Of a stretch of 5,338 nucleotides of DNA, positions 1-5,105 are shown one piece after another. The notes under the pieces are model-generated. The model ran no database searches and was not told the DNA's origin. It saw only the letters and a program-made list of their open reading frames with translations. Source of the stretch: Actinomycetales bacterium Ga0077552 (GTDB lineage Bacteria; Actinomycetota; Actinomycetes; Actinomycetales; Microbacteriaceae); NCBI GenBank assembly GCA_001464255.1, contig LNFD01000405.1, positions 1-5,338 of the forward strand, given 5' to 3'. The position numbers were made by a program, and so were the translations under genes. Position 1 is the first letter of the stretch, and every line of letters starts with the position of its first letter.

Positions 1-101
1 CCCTCGACGGCCGAGAAATCGGCGGAGGTGCGCGCGCTCTCGAGGGCGTGCTGCAGCGTGCGGGCGCGCGACAGCGCCGGGATCAACCGCTCGAGACTCA
101 C
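1..101 (-). CDS. mfd: Probable transcription-repair coupling factor Mfd, N-terminal fragment (partial)
   Basis: Only the first 33 codons are inside the window; the gene runs off the left edge. From a GTG at 101-99 the reading begins MSLERLIPALSRARTLQHAL and continues to a DFSAVEG segment. The LIPALSRA opening followed by a helical stretch resembles the N-terminus of actinobacterial Mfd, the ATP-dependent translocase that removes stalled RNA polymerase and recruits UvrA. Position supports this: the gene lies 33 nt downstream of pth on the same strand, and pth-mfd proximity is common in bacteria. No helicase motif is visible because the fragment is too short. No good Shine-Dalgarno sequence precedes the GTG, but a TACACT box ends 8 nt upstream, so the mRNA may be leaderless. 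The identity is an inference from a short N-terminus plus synteny; another protein cannot be excluded. Confidence 0.6.
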   Translation of the reverse strand, partial: MSLERLIPALSRARTLQHALESARTSADFSAVE

Positions 102-109
102 GTCGCACG

Positions 110-138
110 AGTGTACGCGGCCCTCGCTGGGCGTTCAG
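110..138 (-). promoter_or_regulatory. Candidate promoter for the mfd-like gene
   Basis: On the minus strand CTGAAC (138-133) is followed after 17 nt by TACACT (115-110), which fits the TAnnnT -10 pattern of actinobacterial housekeeping promoters. The -10 ends 8 nt before the GTG at 101, which would give a leaderless or nearly leaderless transcript. The -35 overlaps the pth stop codon. The match is modest and readthrough from pth is equally possible. Confidence 0.3.
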
Positions 139-764
139 GCGCGGGGCGCGTGCACCTTCTGCTGCGCCACGAGCAGACCCTGCTCGACGATGAGCTCGAC
201 CGCGTCGGCCGCGTCGTCGAGCACGAACGGAAGGCGGGTCTTCTCGGTCGCCCCGAAGTCGCGCAGCACGTAGTCGGCGGCGTCCTGCCGCCCGGGCGGT
301 CGGCCGATGCCGACGCGCACGCGCACGAAGTCGGGCGTGCCGAGCGCCTTGATGACGTCGCGCACGCCGTTCTGCCCGCCGTGCCCGCCGTCGGCCTTGA
401 GCTTGATGGTCTCGAACGGCAGGTCGAGGTCGTCGTGGATCACGATGACGCGCTCGGGCGGGATGCCGAAGTAGGCGGCCGCGCTCGAGACCGGCCCGCC
501 CGAGGTGTTCATGTAGCTGAGCGGCCGCGCGAGCACGAGCTTGGGGCCGCCCGGGCGCAGGCGTCCCTCGGCGAGCATCGTCGTCGTGCGGTGGCGGCCG
601 AAGCGCGCGCCGATGCGGCCGGCGAGGTGCTCGAGCACCATGGCGCCGACGTTGTGGCGGTTGCCCGCGTAGTCGGGCCCGGGGTTGCCGAGCCCGGCGA
701 CGAGCCAGGTGTCGGCGGCCGCCGACGACGAAGGGGCCGCACTGCGGCGGAACAATCCGACCAC
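135..764 (-). CDS. pth: Peptidyl-tRNA hydrolase
   Basis: Cytosolic esterase that releases tRNA from peptidyl-tRNAs dropped off stalled ribosomes, recycling tRNA. The 209-aa product carries every Pth landmark: GLGNPG at 24-29 (N27 equals E. coli N10), RHNVG with catalytic His at 37, YMNTSG with Asn86 (E. coli N68), HDDLDLP with the catalytic-support Asp at 111, and GHGGQNG at 127-133. The family core begins near residue 19; the first 18 residues are a Ser/Ala-rich extension beyond the E. coli start, making it slightly longer than the usual 190-200 aa. The start is GTG at 764, chosen because GAAGGGG (776-770) stands 5 nt upstream as a strong ribosome-binding site. It lies 51 nt after rplY on the same strand, the common rplY-pth arrangement, and precedes the mfd-like gene. 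Nothing in it looks broken. Confidence 0.97.
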   Translation of the reverse strand: MVGLFRRSAAPSSSAAADTWLVAGLGNPGPDYAGNRHNVGAMVLEHLAGRIGARFGRHRTTTMLAEGRLRPGGPKLVLARPLSYMNTSGGPVSSAAAYFGIPPERVIVIHDDLDLPFETIKLKADGGHGGQNGVRDVIKALGTPDFVRVRVGIGRPPGRQDAADYVLRDFGATEKTRLPFVLDDAADAVELIVEQGLLVAQQKVHAPRA

Positions 765-769
765 GTGCG

Positions 770-776
770 CCCCTTC
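770..776 (-). promoter_or_regulatory. Ribosome-binding site of pth
   Basis: GAAGGGG on the minus strand, 5 nt upstream of the GTG at 764. It fixes the pth start and so confirms the N-terminal extension ahead of the GLGNPG motif. Confidence 0.6.
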
Positions 777-791
777 GCTCGATGCGTGTCA

Positions 792-810
792 GCGGGCGAC
801 GAGCGCCCGC
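792..810 (-). terminator. GC hairpin between rplY and pth
   Basis: GCGGGCG and CGCCCGC form a perfect 7-bp stem around a 5-nt loop, beginning 5 nt after the rplY stop codon. No T-run follows, so it is not a classical intrinsic terminator. It may be a U-less actinobacterial terminator, a partial attenuator that lowers pth expression relative to rplY, or a 3'-end stabiliser. The structure is seen directly; the role is inferred. Confidence 0.4.
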
Positions 811-815
811 GGCGA

Positions 816-1448
816 CTACTCGGCCTCGGCGGCCTCGGCAGCGGCCGTGGCCGACGCCTCCGACGCGGCGGCGGCGAGCGCGTCGACCGCGTCGTCGTCG
901 GCCGACGAACCGGCGGGCGTCGTGATCGCGAGCACGAGCGCGCCCGCGTCGGTGACGAGGGTCGTGCCCGCGGGCAGCGTGACGTCGCCGGCGTGGATCT
1001 GCGTGCCGTCGGTCAGGCCCTCGACCGAGACGGTAAGCGACGAGGGGATGTGCGTGGCCTCGGCCTCGACCGAGAGCGTGTTGTGGTCGACCACGACGAT
1101 GGTGCCGGGGAACGAGTCGCCCTCGACGTGCACCGCGACATCGACGGTGACCTTCTCGCCCTTGCGCACGACGATGAGGTCGACGTGCTCGATGATCTGG
1201 CGCACCGGGTCCTTCTGCACGTCCTTGACGAGCACGAGCTCTTTGCTGCCCTCGATGTCGAGCGTCACGACGACGTTCGACTTGCGCAGCAGCAGCGCGG
1301 TCTCGTGGGCGGGCAGCGTCACGTGCTGCGGCTCGCCGCCGTGGCCGTAGATGACGGCGGGGATGTGGCCGGCGGCGCGCAGCTTGCGGGCCGCGCCCTT
1401 GCCGAACGACGTGCGCTTGCCAGCGCTGAGCTTGTTCTCGTCAGCCAT
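816..1448 (-). CDS. rplY: 50S ribosomal protein L25 (general stress protein CTC type)
   Basis: 5S rRNA-binding protein of the large ribosomal subunit, in the long two-domain form (TL5/CTC) rather than the short E. coli form. In the 210-aa product the N-terminal L25 domain spans about residues 5-95, including GKGAARKLRAAGHIPAVIYG at 16-35 and the segment VQKDPVRQIIEHVDLIVV at 77-94. The C-terminal beta domain follows at about 98-178, with VDVAVHVEGDSFPG and the IPSSLTVSVEGLTDG region. Residues 179-210 are a low-complexity Ala/Asp/Glu/Ser tail, a common ending for actinobacterial L25. ATG at 1448 is preceded by AAGGAG (1462-1457) with an 8-nt spacer, so the start is secure. It heads the rplY-pth-mfd series. 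The 142-nt gap upstream contains several stem-loops that could regulate it. Confidence 0.97.
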   Translation of the reverse strand: MADENKLSAGKRTSFGKGAARKLRAAGHIPAVIYGHGGEPQHVTLPAHETALLLRKSNVVVTLDIEGSKELVLVKDVQKDPVRQIIEHVDLIVVRKGEKVTVDVAVHVEGDSFPGTIVVVDHNTLSVEAEATHIPSSLTVSVEGLTDGTQIHAGDVTLPAGTTLVTDAGALVLAITTPAGSSADDDAVDALAAAASEASATAAAEAAEAE

Positions 1449-1590
1449 GCTGATGTCTCCTTGATCGGTGGGCCTCGTGGCCCGGTCTGGGTGTCAACTC
1501 GAACGCGCGAGCGCGTGAGGAAAGCCGGATGCCTTGCCCACCGCGTCGATCACGGAGCGAAAAATCGCTCCCTCGCCGAAGTACAGTCGC
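1449..1590 (-). promoter_or_regulatory. rplY upstream region with stem-loops
   Basis: This 142-nt gap between gntK and rplY should hold the rplY promoter. The best -10 candidate is TAGACT at 1598-1593, overlapping the gntK stop codon, but it lacks a convincing -35. If used, the transcript would carry a leader of about 140 nt with three small hairpins: 1554-1571, 1503-1516 (ACGCG/CGCGT around CGAG) and 1470-1483 (GGGCC/GGCCC around ACGA). The last lies 7 nt upstream of the Shine-Dalgarno sequence. No known leader family was recognised. A TTGACA at 1497-1492 has no -10 partner. Confidence 0.3.
1554..1571 (-). terminator. Hairpin downstream of gntK
   Basis: A perfect 7-bp inverted repeat, GGAGCGA and TCGCTCC, encloses a 4-nt loop that reads TTTT on the minus strand, 19 nt after the gntK stop. 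The T residues are in the loop rather than after the stem, so it is not canonical. It may be a weak terminator for gntK or the first stem of the rplY leader. Confidence 0.4.
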
Positions 1591-2100
1591 TCAGTCTACC
1601 CGAGGCGCGGCGAGCGCCGCGACGGCGGCCGCGAGCTCGTCGATGGGCCGCGCGGCATCGAGCACGAGCACCCCCTCGGCGGGGGCCGGGGGCTCGAGCG
1701 TCGCGAGCTGCGAGTCGAGCAGGGCCGCGGGCATGAAGTGGCCCTCGCGCGCGGAGAGCCGGGCCTCGAGCGCGGGCCGGTCGAGGTCGAGGAGGGCGAA
1801 GCGGGCGTGCGGAGCATCCCGCCGCAACCGATCGCGGTAGGCGGCACGCAGGGCGCTGCACGCCATGATGCACGGGGCCGAGGCGACGAGGGCCGCGGCG
1901 ACGGCGTCGAGCCAGGGGGCGCGATCGTCGTCGTCGAGGGGCGTTCCGGCCGCCATCTTCGCGACGTTGGCCTCGGGATGCAGCGCATCGGCGTCGAGGA
2001 ACGTCACGCCCGCGATCTCCGCCGCCGCGAGACCGACCGTGGTCTTGCCGGCGCCCGACACGCCCATGAGCACGACGACGGTGGGCGGGTGCAGGGTCAC
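1591..2100 (-). CDS. gntK: Gluconokinase, GntK family
   Basis: Cytosolic kinase that phosphorylates D-gluconate with ATP to 6-phosphogluconate, feeding the pentose-phosphate pathway. The 169-aa product starts almost at its P-loop: GVSGAGKTT at 13-21. It continues with DADALHPEANVAKM (37-50), TPLDDDDRAPWL (53-64), CSALRAAYRDRLR (81-93) and the C-terminal REGHFMPAALLDSQLATLEPP (118-138), all GntK signatures in the expected order and length. The frame is also open to a GTG at 2130, but that codon lies inside a 12-bp hairpin, so the GTG at 2100 is preferred. It has no clear Shine-Dalgarno sequence, but TACGGT ends 6 nt upstream, compatible with a leaderless mRNA. No gluconate permease is adjacent. 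gnd, the enzyme using its product, is about 1 kb away on the other strand. Confidence 0.95.
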   Translation of the reverse strand: MTLHPPTVVVLMGVSGAGKTTVGLAAAEIAGVTFLDADALHPEANVAKMAAGTPLDDDDRAPWLDAVAAALVASAPCIMACSALRAAYRDRLRRDAPHARFALLDLDRPALEARLSAREGHFMPAALLDSQLATLEPPAPAEGVLVLDAARPIDELAAAVAALAAPRVD

Positions 2101-2106
2101 CCGCCC

Positions 2107-2112
2107 ACCGTA
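2107..2112 (-). promoter_or_regulatory. Candidate -10 box of gntK
   Basis: TACGGT on the minus strand fits TAnnnT and ends 6 nt before the GTG at 2100, predicting transcription to begin at or next to the start codon. No recognisable -35 exists; its expected place falls within the upstream hairpin. The call rests on spacing alone. Confidence 0.3.
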
Positions 2113-2120
2113 TCGGGGGG

Positions 2121-2151
2121 CGGCCGGCACCGTTCGGGTCGGTGCCGGCCG
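2121..2151 (-). terminator. Strong GC hairpin between the unknown pair and gntK
   Basis: A perfect 12-bp stem (CGGCCGGCACCG at 2121-2132 against CGGTGCCGGCCG at 2140-2151) with a 7-nt loop. It lies 32 nt past the stop of the 123-aa gene and ends 20 nt before the gntK start. There is no U-tract in the direction of transcription (the next bases are CCCCCC). It is the most stable hairpin in the window and probably separates the unknown pair from gntK transcriptionally. Confidence 0.6.
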
Positions 2152-2183
2152 AGTCTGCGCGTGCCGAGTCGGCGCCGCCGGGC

Positions 2184-2555
2184 TCAGCGCAGGTCGAGCA
2201 GCACGCCGACCGTCGCGCCGGGCTGCACCTGGGGCAGTAGCGCCATCGGCACGACCGTGGTCGTCGTCACGGGCACGGGCACGCCCGCGGGCAGCAGCAC
2301 GAGCAGCCCGAGGGCCACCTGCACGCCGTCGTTGACCATGACGCCCGTGCTCGCGAGCTGGGTCACGGTGGCCGTGGCCGCGACCAGTGCTGAACCGGCA
2401 CCGCCGGGGCCGGCGGCCTCGGTGCGCAGCTGGTTCTGCGCGATGAGGCCGTCCATCGTGGCCTGAGCCTGCGCGAGCTGCGCACCGACGTTCATCGTGG
2501 CCAGGTTGTCGAAGCCCATGGTGGTGAGCTTCGCGAGGTTCGTGAGCACGCCCAT
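2184..2555 (-). CDS. Hypothetical protein, helical N-terminus plus beta-rich C-terminal domain
   Basis: A 123-aa protein of unknown function. Residues 1-47 are predicted helical and amphipathic, with LAQAQATMDGLIAQNQL at 27-43. A Gly/Pro hinge follows (48-54). Residues 56-123 are beta-rich: TATVTQLASTGVMVND at 61-76, VALGLLVLLP (80-89), VTTTTVVPMALLPQVQPG (96-113) and a final VGVLLDLR. This TV-x-TG-x-VN ... VVP ... QPG ... V-x-V-x-DP-like pattern recalls a small beta domain found in many actinobacterial and other short proteins; the recollection is from memory and needs a profile search. There is no signal peptide or clear membrane span. The ATG at 2555 stands 2 nt after the stop of the upstream gene with no separate Shine-Dalgarno sequence, implying translational coupling. 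A hairpin at 2121-2151 ends the unit. Confidence 0.85.
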   Translation of the reverse strand: MGVLTNLAKLTTMGFDNLATMNVGAQLAQAQATMDGLIAQNQLRTEAAGPGGAGSALVAATATVTQLASTGVMVNDGVQVALGLLVLLPAGVPVPVTTTTVVPMALLPQVQPGATVGVLLDLR

Positions 2556-2557
2556 GG

Positions 2558-2995
2558 CTACAGCGCCGTGTAGAGCTCGTTGAAGCGCGAGCCGACGGCG
2601 CGGTCGGCCTGGATGCGCGCGCCCCAGCCCTCCTGCGCCACGGCCCAGTCGGCCGCCGAGACGCCGAGGTCGGCGGCCACGTCGACGAGCTTCGTGGTGT
2701 CGTAGCCGAAGGCCGCGATGCCCTTGCTGACCGTCGCGTAGGTCTCGAGCGAGACGCCCGCGATCGGGGCGAGGGCCTCGGCGCTCGGGGCGCCGTAGGC
2801 CTGCTGGTTGCCGAGGTTGACGGCGGCCTGCGAGCCGACGGTGCCCGGGAAGCCGGCGCCCGGCATGCCAGCGGCGCCGAACGCGGCGGGGTTCATGGCG
2901 GCCTGGGTCTGCGCCTGCGCGGCGAGGGTGTTCGCGCTCTCGATGAGGGCGGGGGCGGCGTTGATGGTGTCGATCATCGACTTGAACATGTTCAT
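2558..2995 (-). CDS. Hypothetical protein, Ala/Gln-rich N-terminus and C-terminal helical domain
   Basis: A 145-aa protein of unknown function, first gene of a two-gene unit. Residues 1-31 form a likely amphipathic helix ending in AAQAQTQ. Residues 32-76 are a low-complexity Gly/Ala/Pro/Met/Gln linker. Residues 77-143 look like a compact helical domain: PIAGVSLETYATVSKGIAAF (77-96), then VDVAADLGVSAADWAVAQEGW (104-124), then a basic and acidic end with RFNELYTAL. The PI-x-GVSLE-x-Y ... W ... W ... R pattern resembles a small domain I recall as DUF6620-like in other bacteria; this is tentative. The frame opens further upstream to 3082, but AGAAAGG 7 nt before the ATG at 2995 fixes the start and leaves no signal peptide. 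It is divergent from gnd across 157 nt and couples to the 123-aa gene. Confidence 0.87.
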   Translation of the reverse strand: MNMFKSMIDTINAAPALIESANTLAAQAQTQAAMNPAAFGAAGMPGAGFPGTVGSQAAVNLGNQQAYGAPSAEALAPIAGVSLETYATVSKGIAAFGYDTTKLVDVAADLGVSAADWAVAQEGWGARIQADRAVGSRFNELYTAL

Positions 2996-3002
2996 GGTGG
3001 GG

Positions 3003-3009
3003 CCTTTCT
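3003..3009 (-). promoter_or_regulatory. Ribosome-binding site fixing the start of the 145-aa gene
   Basis: AGAAAGG on the minus strand, 7 nt upstream of the ATG at 2995. It favours the shorter protein over the in-frame ATG at 3082, which has no comparable site and sits inside a palindrome. Confidence 0.6.
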
Positions 3010-3071
3010 GGCGGGATGAGCGGGGGTGGAACCTGATGTGTTCATCCTTCGCAGGCGGCGTCGCCCGCGAC

Positions 3072-3088
3072 TGAGCATCCATTGCTCA
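3072..3088. promoter_or_regulatory. Operator-like dyad in the divergent gnd region
   Basis: TGAGCA and TGCTCA form a perfect 6-bp inverted repeat around a 5-nt spacer (17 bp in all). The stretch is more AT-rich than its surroundings. It lies between the divergent start codons, 52 nt before the gnd -10 box and 77 nt upstream of the 145-aa gene. The size and symmetry suit a dimeric helix-turn-helix regulator such as a GntR- or LacI-type protein, but no regulator gene is in the window and no known consensus was matched. Confidence 0.4.
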
Positions 3089-3140
3089 ATTCGCCGGATG
3101 CGGGTACCTAGCCGCGCGTCCCCGCCCGCCCTGTCGGCTC

Positions 3141-3146
3141 TAGGCT
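3141..3146 (+). promoter_or_regulatory. -10 box of gnd, leaderless geometry
   Basis: TAGGCT fits the TAnnnT actinobacterial -10 and ends 6 nt before the gnd ATG at 3153, so transcription should start at or very near the A of the ATG. A GGAAG overlaps the gap but sits only 1 nt from the start, too close to act as a ribosome-binding site. No good -35 was found. Confidence 0.5.
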
Positions 3147-3152
3147 GGAAGC

Positions 3153-4619
3153 ATGACCACCACGCCTTCCGCCACCCCCGGCGCCGCCAACATCGGGGTC
3201 GTCGGCCTCGCCGTCATGGGCTCGAACCTCGCCCGCAACCTCGCCAGCCGCGAGGGCAACACCGTCGCCGTCTTCAACCGCACCTACGAGAAGACCGAGA
3301 CGCTCGTGACCGAGCACCCCGAAGCGGGCTTCATCGCCACCAAGGACTACGCGGAGTTCGCCGCCTCGCTGCAGAAGCCGCGCACGGCGATCATCATGGT
3401 GCAGGCCGGCCGCGGCACCGACGCCGTCATCGACGCGCTCACCGAGGTCTTCGAGCCGGGCGACATCATCGTCGACGGCGGCAACGCGCTCTTCACCGAC
3501 ACCATCCGCCGCGAGGCCGCCGTGCGCGCCACGGGCATCAACTTCGTCGGCGCGGGCATCTCGGGCGGCGAGGAGGGCGCGCTCAACGGCCCCTCGATCA
3601 TGCCCGGCGGCTCGGCCGAGGCCTGGGTCACCCTCAAGCCGATCCTCGAGTCGATCGCGGCCGTCGCCGAGGGCGAGCCCTGCGTCACGCACGTGGGCAC
3701 CGACGGCGCCGGCCACTTCGTCAAGATGATCCACAACGGCATCGAGTACGTCGACATGCAGCTCATCGCCGAGGCCTACGACCTGCTGCGCCGCGTCGGC
3801 GGGCTCTCCCCTGCCGAGATCGCCGAGGTCTTCGCCGAGTGGAACACCGGCGAGCTCGAGAGCTACCTCATCGAGATCACCGCCGAGGTCCTGCGCCAGG
3901 TGGATGCGACGACCGGCCAGCCGCTCGTCGACGTCATTCTCGACCAGGCCGGCGCCAAGGGCACCGGCGCGTGGACGGTGCAGACCGCGCTCGACCTGGG
4001 GGTGCCCGTCTCGGGCATCGCCGAAGCCGTGTTCGCCCGCTCGCTCTCGTCGAAGCCCGCGCAGCGCGCCGCCGCGGCGTCGCTGCCCGGCAGCACGCAG
4101 GAGTGGCAGGTCGCCGACCGCGCCGCCTTCGTCGAAGACGTTCGCCGCGCCCTCTACGCCTCGAAGATCATCGCCTACAGCCAGGGCTTCGACGCCATCG
4201 TCGCCGGCGCCGAGCAGTACGACTGGGACATCAAGAAGGGCGACATCGCGCGCATCTGGCGCGCGGGCTGCATCATCCGCGCGCGCTTCCTCAACCGCAT
4301 CACGGAGGCCTACGCCGCCGACCCCGCGCTCGTCGCGCTCGTCACGGCGCCGTACTTCGCCGAGGCCGTCGCCGGCGCGCTGCCCTCGTGGCGCCGCATC
4401 GTCGCGGGCGCGGCGCTCGCGGGCATCCCGACCCCCGCCTTCGCGTCGTCGCTGTCGTACTACGACGGCCTGCGCGCCGACCGGCTGCCGGCCGCGCTCG
4501 TGCAGGGCCAGCGCGACTTCTTCGGTGCCCACACCTACAAGCGCGTCGACAAGGAGGGCACGTTCCACACGCTGTGGAGCGGAGACCGTTCGGAGATCAG
4601 CGCCACCGACGCGCACTGA
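3153..4619 (+). CDS. gnd: 6-phosphogluconate dehydrogenase, NADP+-dependent, decarboxylating
   Basis: Oxidises and decarboxylates 6-phosphogluconate to ribulose 5-phosphate plus CO2, yielding NADPH; cytosolic dimer of the oxidative pentose-phosphate pathway. The 488-aa product follows the long E. coli/animal-type enzyme end to end. The Rossmann nucleotide loop is GLAVMG at 18-23. FNRT at 41-44 places Arg43 where NADP specificity is set. SGGEEGA is at 137-143. The catalytic segment GHFVKMIHNGIEY holds Lys191, Asn195 and Glu198. The helical dimer domain includes KGTGAWT (269-275). The C-terminal QRDFFGAHTYKR (453-464) brings substrate-binding Arg and His from the partner subunit. About 13 residues extend beyond the usual end (SGDRSEISATDAH). 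The start is fixed by alignment and by the TAGGCT box. gntK, encoding the enzyme that makes its substrate, lies nearby on the opposite strand. Confidence 0.98.
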   Translation: MTTTPSATPGAANIGVVGLAVMGSNLARNLASREGNTVAVFNRTYEKTETLVTEHPEAGFIATKDYAEFAASLQKPRTAIIMVQAGRGTDAVIDALTEVFEPGDIIVDGGNALFTDTIRREAAVRATGINFVGAGISGGEEGALNGPSIMPGGSAEAWVTLKPILESIAAVAEGEPCVTHVGTDGAGHFVKMIHNGIEYVDMQLIAEAYDLLRRVGGLSPAEIAEVFAEWNTGELESYLIEITAEVLRQVDATTGQPLVDVILDQAGAKGTGAWTVQTALDLGVPVSGIAEAVFARSLSSKPAQRAAAASLPGSTQEWQVADRAAFVEDVRRALYASKIIAYSQGFDAIVAGAEQYDWDIKKGDIARIWRAGCIIRARFLNRITEAYAADPALVALVTAPYFAEAVAGALPSWRRIVAGAALAGIPTPAFASSLSYYDGLRADRLPAALVQGQRDFFGAHTYKRVDKEGTFHTLWSGDRSEISATDAH

Positions 4620-4632
4620 CCTGCGTTTCTCT

Positions 4633-4659
4633 GTCGCGCCGCCGCTGCTGCGGCGCGAC
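4633..4659 (+). terminator. GC hairpin after gnd
   Basis: GTCGCGCCGC and GCGGCGCGAC pair perfectly over 10 bp with a 7-nt loop, 13 nt after the gnd stop. Only a short CTTTC occurs downstream, so there is no true U-tract. Position and stability make it the probable gnd terminator of the U-less type. Confidence 0.65.
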
Positions 4660-4726
4660 GCCGCTTTCGCGTGACGAGCGCGGTCGTCACGCTGCGCGGT
4701 CTCCGCTCACGCTCTGGCGTCGGTGG

Positions 4727-4732
4727 CAGACT
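4727..4732 (+). promoter_or_regulatory. Candidate -10 box of the membrane-protein gene
   Basis: CAGACT (near TAGACT) ends 7 nt before the ATG at 4740, the same leaderless geometry as gnd. No Shine-Dalgarno sequence precedes the ATG. No convincing -35 was found. Confidence 0.35.
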
Positions 4733-4739
4733 TGCGATC

Positions 4740-5099
4740 ATGGATGACGACGACCCGATCGAGCTGCGCGGGGCGGTCGATGACGACGCCGGGGTTCCGG
4801 CGTGGGAGCGCCGCCGCCGCGTCATGCGCTGGGTCGCGCTCATCGCCCTGCTCGGGATGCTGCTGCCGACGGCCGTCGGAACCTACTCGGTCGCCCGCAC
4901 CACCGCCGAGCAGTCGTGCCGGCTCGCCGTCGACTTCTACGCCAACGAGCGCACGCCCTCGCGCGTGGCGTTCGAGCTGCTCTCGCCCGAGGCGATGGGG
5001 TGGACGTGCTACGCCGTCACCCCGGGCGGCGACGTGCTCGTCGCCCTGCTCGGCCTGATCCCGGGGGCTCCGCGGCTCGCGCCGCGCACCCTGAGCTGA
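4740..5099 (+). CDS. Hypothetical single-pass membrane protein with two cysteines
   Basis: A 119-aa protein not recognised as a named family. Residues 1-23 are strongly acidic (DDDD at 2-5 and DDD at 14-16), then a basic ERRRR (23-27). One hydrophobic segment at about 31-49 (WVALIALLGMLLP and following) should be a membrane span. The basic stretch before it predicts a cytoplasmic N-terminus and an outside C-terminal region of about 68 residues. That region holds two cysteines, Cys60 and Cys90, which could form a disulfide, and a mildly hydrophobic stretch at 98-108. The ATG at 4740 was chosen over the in-frame GTG at 4671 because a CAGACT box lies 7 nt upstream and the extension shows no protein-like features. 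It follows the gnd terminator, so it is probably transcribed on its own. Function is unknown; a lineage-specific membrane protein is likely. Confidence 0.8.
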   Translation: MDDDDPIELRGAVDDDAGVPAWERRRRVMRWVALIALLGMLLPTAVGTYSVARTTAEQSCRLAVDFYANERTPSRVAFELLSPEAMGWTCYAVTPGGDVLVALLGLIPGAPRLAPRTLS

Positions 5100-5105
5100 C
5101 ACCGG

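Noticed and set aside
1492..1497. TTGACA as the -35 of an rplY promoter
   Set aside because: It is a perfect hexamer on the minus strand, but 16-19 nt downstream there is only GC-rich sequence with no -10-like box.
48..1736. A 562-codon open frame on the plus strand across pth, rplY and part of gntK
   Set aside because: It is an Arg/Gly/Val/Asp-rich shadow produced by high GC opposite well-identified genes, with no domain or conserved motif.
2101..2130. gntK start at the GTG at 2130
   Set aside because: That codon is inside the 12-bp hairpin. The added residues are not part of the GntK fold, which begins just before the P-loop.
1534..2466. A 310-codon plus-strand frame antisense to gntK and the 123-aa gene
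   Set aside because: Arg/Gly-rich shadow with no recognisable motif; the opposite strand carries clear gluconokinase signatures.
2996..3082. N-terminal extension of the 145-aa gene to an ATG at 3082
   Set aside because: AGAAAGG stands 7 nt before the ATG at 2995. The extension has no ribosome-binding site of its own, reads as non-protein-like sequence, and its start lies in the dyad.
3108..4616. A 502-codon minus-strand frame antisense to gnd, and a 573-codon plus-strand frame at 3026-4747
   Set aside because: Both are low-complexity translations overlapping gnd, whose whole length is recognisable; they are composition artefacts.
4671..4739. Upstream GTG start at 4671 for the membrane protein
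   Set aside because: It lies 11 nt after the gnd hairpin with no ribosome-binding site, and the ATG at 4740 has a well-placed -10 box.
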